Shown in pieces: positions 8,635 to 18,277 of a stretch of DNA of 64,000 nt (the first letter of the stretch is position 1; each line of letters opens with the position of its first letter). A program made the translations under genes and the position numbers. Source of the DNA: Planctomycetota bacterium. Its GTDB lineage: Bacteria > Planctomycetota > UBA1135 > UBA2386. The notes under the pieces are model-generated. The model was not told where the DNA came from. It was given only the letters and a program-made list of their open reading frames with translations, and searched no databases. The stretch spans positions 1 through 64,000 of the forward strand of contig JAHBXX010000027.1 of the NCBI GenBank assembly GCA_019636245.1, in the 5' to 3' direction.

Positions 8635-10365
8635 TCACATGCGTTCCGGCGCCGGGATGCCGAGCAGCGACAGGCCGGTCGTCAGGAGCCGCCGGGCCGC
8701 ATCGACCAGCAGCAGGCGCGCGTCGCGCACCGCCGGTTCGGCGCCGAGCACGTAGTGGTCGCGGAGGTAGGCGTGGATCTCGCCGGCCAGGGCGATCACC
8801 TGCGTGGTGACGATGCTGGGTTCGCTCTGCTCGGCGGCGCGCTGCACCGCCGGGCCGAAGTCGAGCATCGTCAGCAGCACGCGCTCGGCGTCGGCCAGCA
8901 GCGCGAAGTCCACCGCCTCGGGCGGCGGCACCGGCGCCTCGACCTTGCGCAGGATCGACGCCAGGCGCGCGCAGGCGTACTGCACGTAGGGCCCGGTCTC
9001 GCCCTCGAAGCTGAGCATCGCGTCCCAGTCGAACTTCACGTCCTTGATGCGCGAGTTCTTGAGGTCGTTGAAGACGATCGCCGACACGCCGACCTGCTCG
9101 GCGACCTGGTCGGCGTCCGGCAGATCGGGGTTCTTCTCGCGGATGATCGCGCGCACCTTCGCCACCGCCTCGTCGAGGATCTCGTCGAGGAACACCGCGT
9201 TGCCGGCGCGGGTGGCGAACTTCTCCCACTTGCCGTCGTCCGTCCGCGCCAGCACGAGGCCGAACGGCACGTGCTCGACCGCCCTGGCGATCGGCTCCTG
9301 CATGCGCTGCAGCACGCCCTTCAGCTGGTCGAAGTGCAGCTTCTGCTCGGCGCCGACGACGTAGAGGATGCGGTCGGGACGGTACTGCTGCTCGCGCCAG
9401 AACACGGCGGCCAGGTCGCGCGTGTGGTAGAGCGTCGTGCCGTCGCTCTTGCGCAGCAGGCACGGCTGCTGGATGCCGAGTTCCTTCAGCCAGACGACCT
9501 CGGCGCCTTCGCTCGGCTCGAGTACGCCGGCGGCGCGCACGCGCGCCAGCGCCGCCGCCATCTTGTCCTCGAAGAACGACTCGCCGGTGACGTGGTCGAA
9601 CGTCACGCCGAGCCGCGAGTAGGGGCCCTGGAACGCGCGCAGCGACTCGTCGCGCAGCAGCTGCCACATGCGGCGCTGCTGGTTGTCGGCGCCGCTCTCC
9701 AGCGCGCGGAAGTGCGCCGCCGCCTCGGCGTCGAGTTCGGCGTGCTGCTCCACCTCCTGCCCGTAGCGCTGGTAGAGCGCGAACATGTAGCGCATCGGCG
9801 AGCGATGCAGTTCCTGCTCGTTCCCCCAGCGCAGGTAGGCGGTCATCATCTTGGCGAACGGCATGCCCCAGTCGCCGAGGTGGTTGATGCCGTGCACGGT
9901 GGCGCCGAGGTGGCGGTGGATGCGGCAGAGGGAGTTGCCGATCACCGTGCTGCGCATGTGGCCGATGTGGAACGGCTTGGCGATGTTCGGCGAGCTGAAG
10001 TCGATGCACACGACCTGGCCGCTCGGTCCGGCCTTGCCGTACGGCGGCGCGGCGCGTTGGATCGCCGCCAGCACGACCCGCGCCAGGGCCGCGCGCCGGA
10101 ACCGGAAGTTGACGAACGGTCCGGCCGCGGTCGCCGCGGCCACGACCTCGTCGGGCACGACGCGGGCCGCGAGTTCGCCGGCGAGCGCCGGCGGCGCCTT
10201 GCCGGCGAGCTTCGCCAGCTGGAACGCGCCGAGCGCCACGTCGCCGTGATCGCGGTTCTTCGGCGGGTCGAGGCGGACGAGTGGTTCGGCGGCGGCGCGG
10301 TCGAGGCCGAGCGCCTCGGTGGCGGCGAGCACACGCTGTCGGAGGTGGTCGTGCAGTTCGGTCAC
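8635..10365 (-). CDS. argS: Arginyl-tRNA synthetase
   Basis: A 576-residue class I aminoacyl-tRNA synthetase that charges tRNA-Arg in the cytoplasm. The N-terminal Add-1 domain (residues 1-100) is followed by S-P-N-I-A-K-P-F-H-I-G-H-M-R-S-T, with the HIGH signature at 133-136. The catalytic core continues with N-H-L-G-D-W-G and T-L-Y-H-T-R-D-L-A, and the helical anticodon-binding domain ends the protein. Length is normal for the family. The start is GTG at 10365, the first codon giving the expected N-terminus; no clear Shine-Dalgarno sequence precedes it. It converges on the kinase gene and diverges from the parvulin-like gene. Confidence 0.96.
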   Translation of the reverse strand: MTELHDHLRQRVLAATEALGLDRAAAEPLVRLDPPKNRDHGDVALGAFQLAKLAGKAPPALAGELAARVVPDEVVAAATAAGPFVNFRFRRAALARVVLAAIQRAAPPYGKAGPSGQVVCIDFSSPNIAKPFHIGHMRSTVIGNSLCRIHRHLGATVHGINHLGDWGMPFAKMMTAYLRWGNEQELHRSPMRYMFALYQRYGQEVEQHAELDAEAAAHFRALESGADNQQRRMWQLLRDESLRAFQGPYSRLGVTFDHVTGESFFEDKMAAALARVRAAGVLEPSEGAEVVWLKELGIQQPCLLRKSDGTTLYHTRDLAAVFWREQQYRPDRILYVVGAEQKLHFDQLKGVLQRMQEPIARAVEHVPFGLVLARTDDGKWEKFATRAGNAVFLDEILDEAVAKVRAIIREKNPDLPDADQVAEQVGVSAIVFNDLKNSRIKDVKFDWDAMLSFEGETGPYVQYACARLASILRKVEAPVPPPEAVDFALLADAERVLLTMLDFGPAVQRAAEQSEPSIVTTQVIALAGEIHAYLRDHYVLGAEPAVRDARLLLVDAARRLLTTGLSLLGIPAPERM

Positions 10366-10503
10366 GGGAGGTCGCGGTTGGCGGGGCGGGCAGGATAGCG
10401 GCGCACCCGGCCGCCGGCCCGTCCGAAGCTCCCCCCGGCCGCATCGCCGCGCGCGGCGGGCGCGGCCTTGCCCTTCGCCGGTGGATCCGTAAGCACTGCC
10501 GCC

Positions 10504-10965
10504 GTGCCCAAGATCCGCCGTCGTTCCTTCCCCGCGTTCCTGTGCTCTGCGCTCGGCATCCTGCTCGCCGCGTGCGGCGGCCAGCCGTCGATGGACGGCG
10601 CCATCGCCGAGCTGATGCAGCGTCCCGAGCAGCCGGACGCGGCGATCACCGTGCAGCACGTTCTGATCGCGTTCCAGGGCGCGCCGCGCATCACCGGCGT
10701 GACGCGCAGCAAGGACGAGGCGAAGGCGCTCGCCGAGCGCGTCTGGGCCGAGGCGATCGGCGGCGCCGACTTCCAGGCGCTGATGCGCCAGCACAGCAAC
10801 GACAGCGGGCCGGGCGAATACCCGCTGACCAAGGCCGGCCGCGCGCAGATGGTGCCCGGCTTCGGCGACGTCGGCTTCCGCCTGCGGGTGGGGGAGATCG
10901 GCGTGGCGCCTTGGGACGCACAGAAGAGCCCCTACGGCTGGCACGTCGTCAAGCGCGTGAAGTGA
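10504..10965 (+). CDS. Parvulin-type peptidyl-prolyl isomerase lipoprotein
   Basis: About 153 residues. The N-terminus is basic, then hydrophobic, with L-L-A-A-C-G-G as a lipobox near residue 24. The C-terminal domain has the parvulin elements I-T-V-Q-H-V-L-I and S-P-Y-G-W-H-V-V-K-R-V, so it probably isomerises prolyl bonds of proteins outside the inner membrane. It is a short, single-domain version without the SurA-type chaperone arm. The GTG at 10504 is preferred over an ATG 12 codons upstream because it gives a better signal peptide. A hairpin terminator follows at 11041. Confidence 0.8.
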   Translation: MPKIRRRSFPAFLCSALGILLAACGGQPSMDGAIAELMQRPEQPDAAITVQHVLIAFQGAPRITGVTRSKDEAKALAERVWAEAIGGADFQALMRQHSNDSGPGEYPLTKAGRAQMVPGFGDVGFRLRVGEIGVAPWDAQKSPYGWHVVKRVK

Positions 10966-11040
10966 GGCGCCGGCCGGCGCGCGACCGGTAGTGCCGGCAC
11001 CCGGGGGAGCGCGGAGCGGCCGTAACGGCTCGAGGCAGCC

Positions 11041-11058
11041 GCGCCCCAGCCGGGGCGC
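11041..11058 (+). terminator. Hairpin terminator after the parvulin-like gene
   Basis: A 7-base-pair perfect GC stem (GCGCCCC / GGGGCGC) with an AGCC loop, followed within three bases by a short T run. It lies 75 bases after the stop codon of the parvulin-like gene and ahead of the next secreted-protein gene. Confidence 0.55.
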
Positions 11059-11193
11059 ACGTTTTCTCGTGGTTGGGCGCGACTGCGGCGCCGCCACCGG
11101 ACTGTTGCCGGGGAGGCCCCACCCGCGTGGCGGCCCGAAGCATCGCTTCGCCCCAACCCCCCCCTCCCTCCAAGAACAGAGAAGGCGCTACCC

Positions 11194-13065
11194 ATGCGAT
11201 TCCTTTCCGTCCTCTGCACTTTGCCTCTGCTCGGCACCGCGCTGAGCGCCCAGTGCCTCGACACCGCCGGTGGCACGTCGGCAGGCCTGCTGCCCTACAC
11301 CGCCTTCCCGATCGACGACGAAGGCCGCTCGTCGCCGATCGACATGCTGTTCGGCCCCGGCGGATTCCCGATGGCGGGTGCCGCCGGCCCCCTGACGCAC
11401 GCCGTCGTCGAGTCGAATGGCGTCGTCTACCTGACCGCCGGCGGCCCGGCCATCGACCCGGTCGACTACGGCGCGTCCGGCCTCTCCGACCTGCGCGGTG
11501 GAGCGGGGGCTTCGCCCCGCGTGTTCCCGTTCTGGACGGATCTCGAAGGCGGGCCCGGTTGGAACGTCACCGTCGACACGTCGGTGGCGGGCCGCTTCAA
11601 GGTGGTGTGGAACGCCGTGCAGCTGTACGCCAGTTCCGGTCCGCAGTTCAGCTGCAGCGCCGCGCTCTACGCCACCGGCGTGATCGAGTTCGACTACTCG
11701 CCGGTGCCCGTGGCCTTCGGTTTCGCGGGGGCGTCGATCGGCGACAGCGTGGGCTCGGGCACCGAGACCTCGGTCGACCTTGCGCTGGGTGGCAACTCGG
11801 GTTCGCTGGGCCTGCTGTTCCAGGCCTTCGACGGCTTCAGCGTGCCGACCCTCTCCCAGGCGCGCGTCCGGCTGGTCCCCACCGGCACGGGTGGCTACGC
11901 GTCCAGCGGCGGCCCCTGCGCCGCCCACCAGGCCTATGGCGATGGTTGCTATCCCGTGGCGCGGGAGACCTGGTACCAGTACCTCCCGGATGCCGCCCAG
12001 GCGAAGGCGACCCTGCAGAGCAGCATCATGACCCTGCTGCCTGGAACGACCGGCTACGGCCTGGCCGGCTGGTACTCCGGCGCGCTCGGCGTGCCCAACT
12101 CCACCGCCGGCGCCACCGCCTTCCCCCGCAGTGACGACGGCCAGCACCTGCTGGATCTCACGGTGCAGGGGCTGCCGCCGTTGTCGGTGCCCGGTGGCGG
12201 CACGGTGACGAAGCTCTACGTGCACGACAATGGCATCATCGCCTTCGGCCCCACCAACCTGGGCGGCGCCTGGAACGCTCCCCACTTCAACGACTACACG
12301 CCGTCGCCGTCGTTCCGCAATGCGCCCGAGCAGGCGATCTGGTCCTGGCACGACTGGGACCCGTCCGACGTCACCGGTGGCCAGATCAAGTGGCACTACG
12401 CCGCGCTCAACAACCGCCTCTACATCACCTGGGATGGCGTCGAGAACTACCCCGGCGGCGTCACGAACCCTGGCACGATGCAGTTCACGTTCCACCTGAG
12501 CACAGGACAGGTCGATGTGTTCTGGTACCAGATCGACGACAACACGACCAGCACCTGGGGCAGTTCGCACCTGGTCGGTTACTCCCCGGCCGGCCCCTCC
12601 GCGGACCCTGGCTCGGCCGTGCTGGCGGCCCTGGCTCCCTACGCGCCGCAGCCGGACCTGCCGGGCATGTCGCTCGCGGCTTCCCCGCCGCCGGTGATCG
12701 ATCCGAGCACGCTCGTGACCTTCACGGCGTCCCTGCTGCCGCCCTACGACCCGCTCTTCCCGGTCTACCTCTCGACGCTGTTCCTCAGCGTGAACCCGCT
12801 GCCGGGAGGCATCGACCTCGGCATCATCGGTGCGCCGGGGTGCAGCGCCTACGTCGCCACGTTGGACCTGGACCTCGGCGCGCAGCTGACGTTCGCGCCG
12901 TGGGCGTCGTGGAGCTTCAGCGTCGACAACCTCGCCTTCGCGCCGGGCGACGTGATCGCGGCGCAGGCCGTGGCCCTGGTCATCCCGAACTCGCTGCCGA
13001 ACGGGCAGAACGCGTTCGGCATGGTGACCAGCAACGGCGTGCTGAGCACGATGCAGCCGCGGTGA
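11194..13065 (+). CDS. Large secreted protein with two related beta-rich domains
   Basis: A 623-residue protein with a signal peptide ending A-L-S-A-Q near residue 19. Two segments look like copies of one domain. The first (about 30-235) has V-E-S-N-G-V-V-Y, then F-P-F-W-T-D-L-E, then V-V-W-N-A-V. The second (about 320-480) has V-H-D-N-G-I-I-A-F, then I-W-S-W-H-D-W-D, then I-T-W-D-G-V. This order (asparagine-glycine strand, then Phe/Trp-rich turn, then W-x-x-V strand) recalls nidogen-like extracellular domains, but I cannot confirm that. The C-terminus carries the shared tail (N-A-F-G-M-V-T-S-N-G-V). A C8 run lies 30 bases before the start. Likely a surface protein; substrate unknown. Confidence 0.8.
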   Translation: MRFLSVLCTLPLLGTALSAQCLDTAGGTSAGLLPYTAFPIDDEGRSSPIDMLFGPGGFPMAGAAGPLTHAVVESNGVVYLTAGGPAIDPVDYGASGLSDLRGGAGASPRVFPFWTDLEGGPGWNVTVDTSVAGRFKVVWNAVQLYASSGPQFSCSAALYATGVIEFDYSPVPVAFGFAGASIGDSVGSGTETSVDLALGGNSGSLGLLFQAFDGFSVPTLSQARVRLVPTGTGGYASSGGPCAAHQAYGDGCYPVARETWYQYLPDAAQAKATLQSSIMTLLPGTTGYGLAGWYSGALGVPNSTAGATAFPRSDDGQHLLDLTVQGLPPLSVPGGGTVTKLYVHDNGIIAFGPTNLGGAWNAPHFNDYTPSPSFRNAPEQAIWSWHDWDPSDVTGGQIKWHYAALNNRLYITWDGVENYPGGVTNPGTMQFTFHLSTGQVDVFWYQIDDNTTSTWGSSHLVGYSPAGPSADPGSAVLAALAPYAPQPDLPGMSLAASPPPVIDPSTLVTFTASLLPPYDPLFPVYLSTLFLSVNPLPGGIDLGIIGAPGCSAYVATLDLDLGAQLTFAPWASWSFSVDNLAFAPGDVIAAQAVALVIPNSLPNGQNAFGMVTSNGVLSTMQPR

Positions 13066-13166
13066 GCTGAGGGCCGCCTGCCGCCGGCGTCGACCCGCCG
13101 GCGCGGATGGCCATGGTGCGTATGGGGCCGGCGGTGGCGCGCTGCTTTCGTGTAGCGTCACCGCTC

Positions 13167-15971
13167 ATGCCATCCCGTCGCCCCGCGCCCCAAGGCCGCC
13201 GCCGTTCTCCCGCCGCCCGGACCACCCGGAAGGCGCCTCGCCCGGTTCGCCGCACCGCCTTCGTGTTCGGCCTCGCCGACTACCCGAAGGCGCTGCGCGC
13301 CGCCGGCTCGCGCGACGCGCTGTCGTCGCTGCTGGGCGGCAAGGGCGCGAACCTCGCCGAGATGACCTCGCTCGGCCTGCCGGTGCCGCCGGGCTTCGTC
13401 ATCACCACGGCGGCGTGCAAGGCGTTCCTGGCCGGTCGCGGCGCCCTGCCGCGCGGCCTGTGGGAGGAGGTGCTCGGGGCGCTGCGCAAGCTCGAGCGCG
13501 CGACCGGGCGGCGGTTCGGCGATGCGAAGCGGCCGCTGCTGGTCTCGGTGCGCTCCGGCGCCCGCTTCTCGATGCCGGGCATGATGGACACCGTCCTGAA
13601 CCTCGGCATGACCGACGCCGTCGCCGCGTCGCTGGCCGCCGAGGCCGGCGAACGGTTCGCGTTCGACGCCTGGCGCCGCTTCGTGCAGATGTTCGGTCGC
13701 GTCGTGCTCGGCGTGCCCGACGAGGCATTCGAGTCGCTGCTGGCCGAGCGGCGCCGCCAGCGCGGCGCCACCAACGACTCGGAGCTCGGCGCCGACGACC
13801 TGCGCGAGCTGACCGGCCGCTTCCTCGACGTCGTGCAGCAGCACACGAAGGCGCCGTTCCCGCGCGATCCGCGGCAGCAGCTGCGGCTCTCGGTCGAGGC
13901 GGTGTTCAAGTCCTGGAACGGCAAGCGCGCGTTCGACTACCGCAAGGCGGCCGGCATCCCGCACGACCTCGGCACCGCGGTGAACGTCGTGGCGATGGTG
14001 TTCGGCAACATGGGCCAGGACTCGGCGACCGGCGTCGCCACCACGCGCGACGTCACGACCGGCGCCGACGAGATCGAGGGCGACTTCCTGGTCGACGCGC
14101 AGGGCGAGGACGTGGTGTCCGGCACGCGCACGCCGCGCCCGATCGCCGATCTGGCGACGTGGCGGCCGAAGCTGTGGCGCGAGTTCCGCCGCCACTGCGA
14201 GCGGCTCGAGCGTCATTACCGCGACGTGCAGGACGTCGAGTTCACGATCGAACGGGGCACGCTGTGGATGCTGCAGACGCGCAACGCCAAGCGCACCGCG
14301 CAAGCGGCGATCCGGATCGCCGTCGACCTCGCGCGGGAGAAGCGCATCACCCGACAGGAGGCCGTGCTCCGCGTGCAGCCCGAGCACGTCGACTACTTCC
14401 TGCACCCGCAGTTCCACGCCGACGCGCGCCGCGAGGCGAAGGCCAAGGGGCAGCTGCTGACCACGGCGCTGAACGTGTCGCCGGGCGCGGCGATCGGTCA
14501 GGCGGTGTTCGACGCCGACACCGCCGAGCGGTGGGCGCGGCAGGAGGGCAAGCAGGTGGTGCTGGTGCGACCGGAGACCAAGCCCGACGACGTGCACGGT
14601 CTGCTGGCCGCGCAGGGCGTGGTCACCAGCCGCGGCGGTCGCACCAGCCACGCGGCGCTGGTCGCGCGGCAGTTCGGCAAGCCGGCCGTGGTCGGCGCGC
14701 TGCAGCTCGAGGTCGACCCGGCCAGGCGGCAGCTCACGGGGCCCGGGGGCGTGGTGGTCCGGGAAGGCGACTGGCTGTCGCTCGACGGCACCACCGGTGA
14801 GGTGTTCACCGGCCAGCTGCCGACCGTCGTGCCCGACGTCGCCGACCCGCACCTCGTGCAGCTGCTGGCCTGGGCCGACGCCGAGCGGCGGCTCGGCGTG
14901 CAGGCCAACGCCGACTATCCACGCGACGCCGAGCGGGCGCGGCGCTTCGGCGCCGAGGGCATCGGCTTGTGCCGCACCGAGCACATGTTCTTCGAGGCGG
15001 ACCGGCTGCCGATCGTGCAGGCGATGATCCTCGCCCGCGACGCCGCCGACCGCGAACAGCACCTAGCCAAGCTGCTGCCGCTCCAGCGCGCGGACTTCGC
15101 CGGGCTGTTCCGGGCGATGGACGGGCTGCCGGTGACGATCCGCCTGCTCGACCCGCCGCTGCACGAGTTCCTGCCCGACCACGAGAAGCTGCTGCGGGCG
15201 ACGGCGAGCCTCGAGGCCCGGCTCGCGGCGCCCGGCGGCGGCGATGCGGCGATGGCGCAGCAGCTCGCCGCCGACCAGCGGCTCTTGCAGAAGCTCGACG
15301 AGCTGCGCGAGGAGAACCCGATGCTGGGGCTGCGCGGGGTGCGCCTGGGCATCCACATGCCGGACCTGATCCGCATGCAGGTGCGGGCGATCTTCGAGGC
15401 GGCGTGCGACTGCGCGGCGGACGGCATCGACGTGCGGCCGAAGATCATGATCCCGCTGACGACGACCAGCTCCGAGCTGCAGGTGCAGCGCGAGGTGCTC
15501 GAGCAGGTGGCGGCGCAGGTGATGCAGGAGCGGCGGCGGAAGGTGAAGTACCTGTTCGGCACGATGATCGAGATCCCGCGCGCGGCGCTGGTCGCCGACC
15601 GGCTGGCCGAGCACGCGGAGTTCTTCTCGTTCGGCACCAACGACCTGACGCAGACGACGTTCGGCATCTCGCGCGACGACGCGGAGACGGGCTTCCTGCA
15701 GGAGTACCTGCAGAAGGGCATCCTGACCGACAATCCGTTCGCGACGATCGACCGCGAGGGCGTCGGCCAGCTGATGCGGCTGGCGGTGGAACGTGGTCGC
15801 GCGGCGCGGCGCGGCATCGACGCCGGCATCTGCGGCGAGCACGGCGGCGATCCGCGTTCGATCGCGTTCTGCCACGAGATCGGGCTGGACTACGTGTCGT
15901 GCTCGCCGTTCCGGCTGCCGATCGCGCGGCTGGCGGCGGCGCATGCGGCGCTGCGGGCGAAGCGGGGCTGA
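13167..15971 (+). CDS. ppdK: Pyruvate, phosphate dikinase
   Basis: A 934-residue enzyme that interconverts pyruvate, ATP and phosphate with phosphoenolpyruvate, AMP and diphosphate. The ATP-grasp domain begins with G-G-K-G-A-N-L-A-E-M near residue 57. The swivelling phosphohistidine domain has T-S-R-G-G-R-T-S-H-A-A-L with the phosphorylated His495. The PEP/pyruvate barrel ends with C-G-E-H-G-G-D-P, catalytic Cys889. It is about 50 residues longer than typical bacterial forms, mainly through a basic N-terminal extension of some 35 residues. The ATG at 13167 keeps that extension; a later start is possible. It stands alone, with a hairpin directly after the stop. Confidence 0.95.
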   Translation: MPSRRPAPQGRRRSPAARTTRKAPRPVRRTAFVFGLADYPKALRAAGSRDALSSLLGGKGANLAEMTSLGLPVPPGFVITTAACKAFLAGRGALPRGLWEEVLGALRKLERATGRRFGDAKRPLLVSVRSGARFSMPGMMDTVLNLGMTDAVAASLAAEAGERFAFDAWRRFVQMFGRVVLGVPDEAFESLLAERRRQRGATNDSELGADDLRELTGRFLDVVQQHTKAPFPRDPRQQLRLSVEAVFKSWNGKRAFDYRKAAGIPHDLGTAVNVVAMVFGNMGQDSATGVATTRDVTTGADEIEGDFLVDAQGEDVVSGTRTPRPIADLATWRPKLWREFRRHCERLERHYRDVQDVEFTIERGTLWMLQTRNAKRTAQAAIRIAVDLAREKRITRQEAVLRVQPEHVDYFLHPQFHADARREAKAKGQLLTTALNVSPGAAIGQAVFDADTAERWARQEGKQVVLVRPETKPDDVHGLLAAQGVVTSRGGRTSHAALVARQFGKPAVVGALQLEVDPARRQLTGPGGVVVREGDWLSLDGTTGEVFTGQLPTVVPDVADPHLVQLLAWADAERRLGVQANADYPRDAERARRFGAEGIGLCRTEHMFFEADRLPIVQAMILARDAADREQHLAKLLPLQRADFAGLFRAMDGLPVTIRLLDPPLHEFLPDHEKLLRATASLEARLAAPGGGDAAMAQQLAADQRLLQKLDELREENPMLGLRGVRLGIHMPDLIRMQVRAIFEAACDCAADGIDVRPKIMIPLTTTSSELQVQREVLEQVAAQVMQERRRKVKYLFGTMIEIPRAALVADRLAEHAEFFSFGTNDLTQTTFGISRDDAETGFLQEYLQKGILTDNPFATIDREGVGQLMRLAVERGRAARRGIDAGICGEHGGDPRSIAFCHEIGLDYVSCSPFRLPIARLAAAHAALRAKRG

Positions 15972-15997
15972 GCCGCGGTCACCGAGGGCGCCGCGGC
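15972..15997 (+). terminator. Possible terminator after ppdK
   Basis: A 7-base-pair inverted repeat (GCCGCGG / CCGCGGC) with a 12-base loop starts immediately after the ppdK stop codon. No T run follows, so this is only a candidate. The rest of the gap to 16141, where locus B ends on the other strand, shows no gene. Confidence 0.3.
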
Positions 15998-16141
15998 ACG
16001 ATGCGGCGGCGGGCGCGGCGTGCGACCCTGGGCCCGCACAACTGTCGCCCATCGCCGCCATGCAGGCGCCGATGCGGGACGTCGTGCTCGCGGAGCGGCG
16101 TTCCGGTGGCCATCGCAACCGGTGGAGGCGGGAAGCGGAGC

Positions 16142-16567
16142 TCACGGCTCCGAGCCCGGGACCCCTGTTGGATCAGGGTCTGGGGCGGCGGGGCTGGTGA
16201 GCAGGATCGTAGAGCCAACGAGGCATGCGACGACAGCCGCTAGACTCGCGTGCACGGATTGGCCAAGAAGCACACGGGTACCCAGACAGCCGCAGGGACG
16301 GTTCAGGCCTAGGTGCGGCAGGAGGACCCCGACGGCGCACAGCGCCAGCACGCAGAGTAGACTATGCCGGCGCCAACGGCGCGAGACCAAGAGGGTGAAC
16401 GCCAGACCGACCTCGAAGATGGCCATGGCGTGGTAGGCGCCCCACGACAAGGCGACTTCGGAGGAGTGTCCAGACTCCAGCTTCATCACGCCCATGGCCA
16501 GGATCAGCAGGCCGGTGCAGCCTGCTGCGACGTCGCCGCGGGAGGCACGTGTGTTCGTGAGAGCCAT
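16142..16567 (-). CDS. Small MauE/DoxX-like membrane protein
   Basis: A 141-residue protein with four predicted membrane helices (about 14-32, 42-62, 66-86 and 104-124). The arrangement, with C-G-C-L-G near residue 92 between helices, is like MauE/DoxX-type proteins, some of which assist disulfide formation on exported proteins. It starts 21 bases after the stop of the signal-anchored protein of locus B, so it is the last gene of that operon. Two genes upstream is a Cys-rich exported protein, so a thiol-redox helper role is an attractive inference but unproven. Confidence 0.7.
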   Translation of the reverse strand: MALTNTRASRGDVAAGCTGLLILAMGVMKLESGHSSEVALSWGAYHAMAIFEVGLAFTLLVSRRWRRHSLLCVLALCAVGVLLPHLGLNRPCGCLGTRVLLGQSVHASLAAVVACLVGSTILLTSPAAPDPDPTGVPGSEP

Positions 16568-16588
16568 GGGATGCGGAGTTGCTGTGAA

Positions 16589-18277
16589 CTACCAAGGGCA
16601 AGCGAGATCGACGATCGAAGCGGCAAAGCCGACGGTCAAACTTCGCGCATGCCATTTCGAGCCATCTGCGGACGCCATGACCTCGTAGTTTCCCGGGCGA
16701 AGGAACGCGAGGACGTCATGTGTTTCGCTTGGTGACGATCGGAAGTCGAGCCGCTCTGGTTTGTCGACGCGCCGGATCCTGAGGGTGCACCAACGCGGCG
16801 ACCGATCCTCTTCGTCGAGCACCCGGAGGGTGATAGGCCATGCGACCTGATCGCCCTGCACATCGACATCGGCCCGGGAGTTCGGCGCCACATGGAAGAG
16901 GCCGATCTCCTGCTTCCCGACCGTCCCCAAGCAGCGCTGCAATACCCGATAGGTCCCAGGGGCGACGCAATAGGTCGAGCCGTAGTCCAGGTCGAGGGAG
17001 ATGGGGCGGCGTCGTCCTCCATCCTCGCATACCGCCAATAGCGGAGACTGACGCGTCGGCGGGAATCCTGGCACACGTGACACGGCAAGAATGCCGGTTG
17101 TCGCGGTGGCGCTTACGGCTATCGTCTGGACTTGGTGGTCTCGTAGAGTCAGCAGTGAAGTCGACACATCGATCGCGCCGACACGGTCCAGCATGACGGA
17201 CAAATGCGCCTGCGGGGAATCATGCGCGAGGGGTCCGCCGCGCCGCTGCCGCGTGCGCACAAGACAATCTGCAATCACCAATGCGCCCGGGAACTGTTCG
17301 GATAGGACGCTTCGAACCGCTGCTGCTGCCGCGAAGGCTTGTGCGTTGGTTGCGGGAGTCCATCCTGGCGACACTTCGGGGAGTGAGTGTCCGAGTATGC
17401 GTGCGCCGGCCGATGTCATTGCTCTGCAACGGACTGGGTGGACGACGACCCGCAGGGATGCTACAGGATCCGCCCCGGCAGCCACGTCATGATGATTCGC
17501 GGATGTGAACCAACCGAGCGCAGAGACCGTCACCCGGATTCCAGAGCAGGGCGTGAGCAGCGTCGCATTGCCGTTCTGATCCGTCATCGCAGCGGCATAC
17601 CATGGCTGATCTTGGTCGGGGGCAGCCGCACACGCTCCCTGGCTTGGCGCGATGTCGTGGCCTAGTCGTCTGTCGAAGTTGTGGCGAAATGCCACAACCA
17701 TGACTTGCGGCACCGGAACTCCGTCGGGGTCGACTGCGGCGACCGTAATCTTGCGCCCCCTGATCATGGCGACCCGGTGCATTCCAGGGCGAAGATCGGC
17801 GAGCGTCAGCGGCAAGTAGTCCGGATGCTGAAGCCAAAGCGACAACGTCGGCTCCGCGTCCGGATGGGTGTCCAACGTCAGGACCACCAAGCCGGACTTG
17901 CTGTGTGCCAATGGTGGATCGTCACCCATCGCGCGGAACTTCATTGGCCGAACGGTTCGGAACACGGCCACGTCGTCGATCGACGATCCAGATACGGCGT
18001 CGGAGATCTGCAGGGTGACGTCGGTCGCGCCGTCAGCGTCGCGCCGGCGACTGGGAGTTCCGTGCGAGTCGTCGGCACCGAGCCGTCGAAGGGCCTCGTT
18101 GTCTGAAGCGGTGGGGAGACGGATCGGTGATGGATACGGATGATGCGCAGGAACCATCATGATGCCAAGCAGCATGCATGCCAAGGCCAGCAGGAGGCAC
18201 GAGGCCAGGACGGTGCGGGGCAGGCGGCGCTCGTCTTGCGAGGGTGCCACGGCGTTTCCCTGCGACAGCTCACTCAC
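16589..18277 (-). CDS. Signal-anchored beta-domain protein of locus B
   Basis: About 562 residues from a GTG at 18277 that overlaps the stop of the Cys-rich gene by eight bases; longer starts would run through that gene. A hydrophobic helix near residues 23-42 follows a charged start, so the bulk should lie outside the membrane. The remainder looks like tandem Ig-like or carboxypeptidase-regulatory-like domains: D-V-T-L-Q-I-S-D-A-V-S-G near residue 80, I-T-V-A-A-V-D-P-D-G-V-P-V-P near residue 160, and I-T-L-R-V-L-D-E-E-D near residue 490. It ends in D-L-A-C-P-W, like the other large proteins of loci B and C, which also finish in Pro-aromatic. No catalytic motif was seen. GC is lower than in neighbouring backbone genes. 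Confidence 0.75.
   Translation of the reverse strand: MSELSQGNAVAPSQDERRLPRTVLASCLLLALACMLLGIMMVPAHHPYPSPIRLPTASDNEALRRLGADDSHGTPSRRRDADGATDVTLQISDAVSGSSIDDVAVFRTVRPMKFRAMGDDPPLAHSKSGLVVLTLDTHPDAEPTLSLWLQHPDYLPLTLADLRPGMHRVAMIRGRKITVAAVDPDGVPVPQVMVVAFRHNFDRRLGHDIAPSQGACAAAPDQDQPWYAAAMTDQNGNATLLTPCSGIRVTVSALGWFTSANHHDVAAGADPVASLRVVVHPVRCRAMTSAGARILGHSLPEVSPGWTPATNAQAFAAAAAVRSVLSEQFPGALVIADCLVRTRQRRGGPLAHDSPQAHLSVMLDRVGAIDVSTSLLTLRDHQVQTIAVSATATTGILAVSRVPGFPPTRQSPLLAVCEDGGRRRPISLDLDYGSTYCVAPGTYRVLQRCLGTVGKQEIGLFHVAPNSRADVDVQGDQVAWPITLRVLDEEDRSPRWCTLRIRRVDKPERLDFRSSPSETHDVLAFLRPGNYEVMASADGSKWHARSLTVGFAASIVDLACPW

Noticed and set aside
11157..11164. C8 tract upstream of the secreted-protein gene as a phase-variable switch.
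   Set aside because: Too short and 30 bases from the start codon to be convincing alone; mentioned only with the longer tracts.
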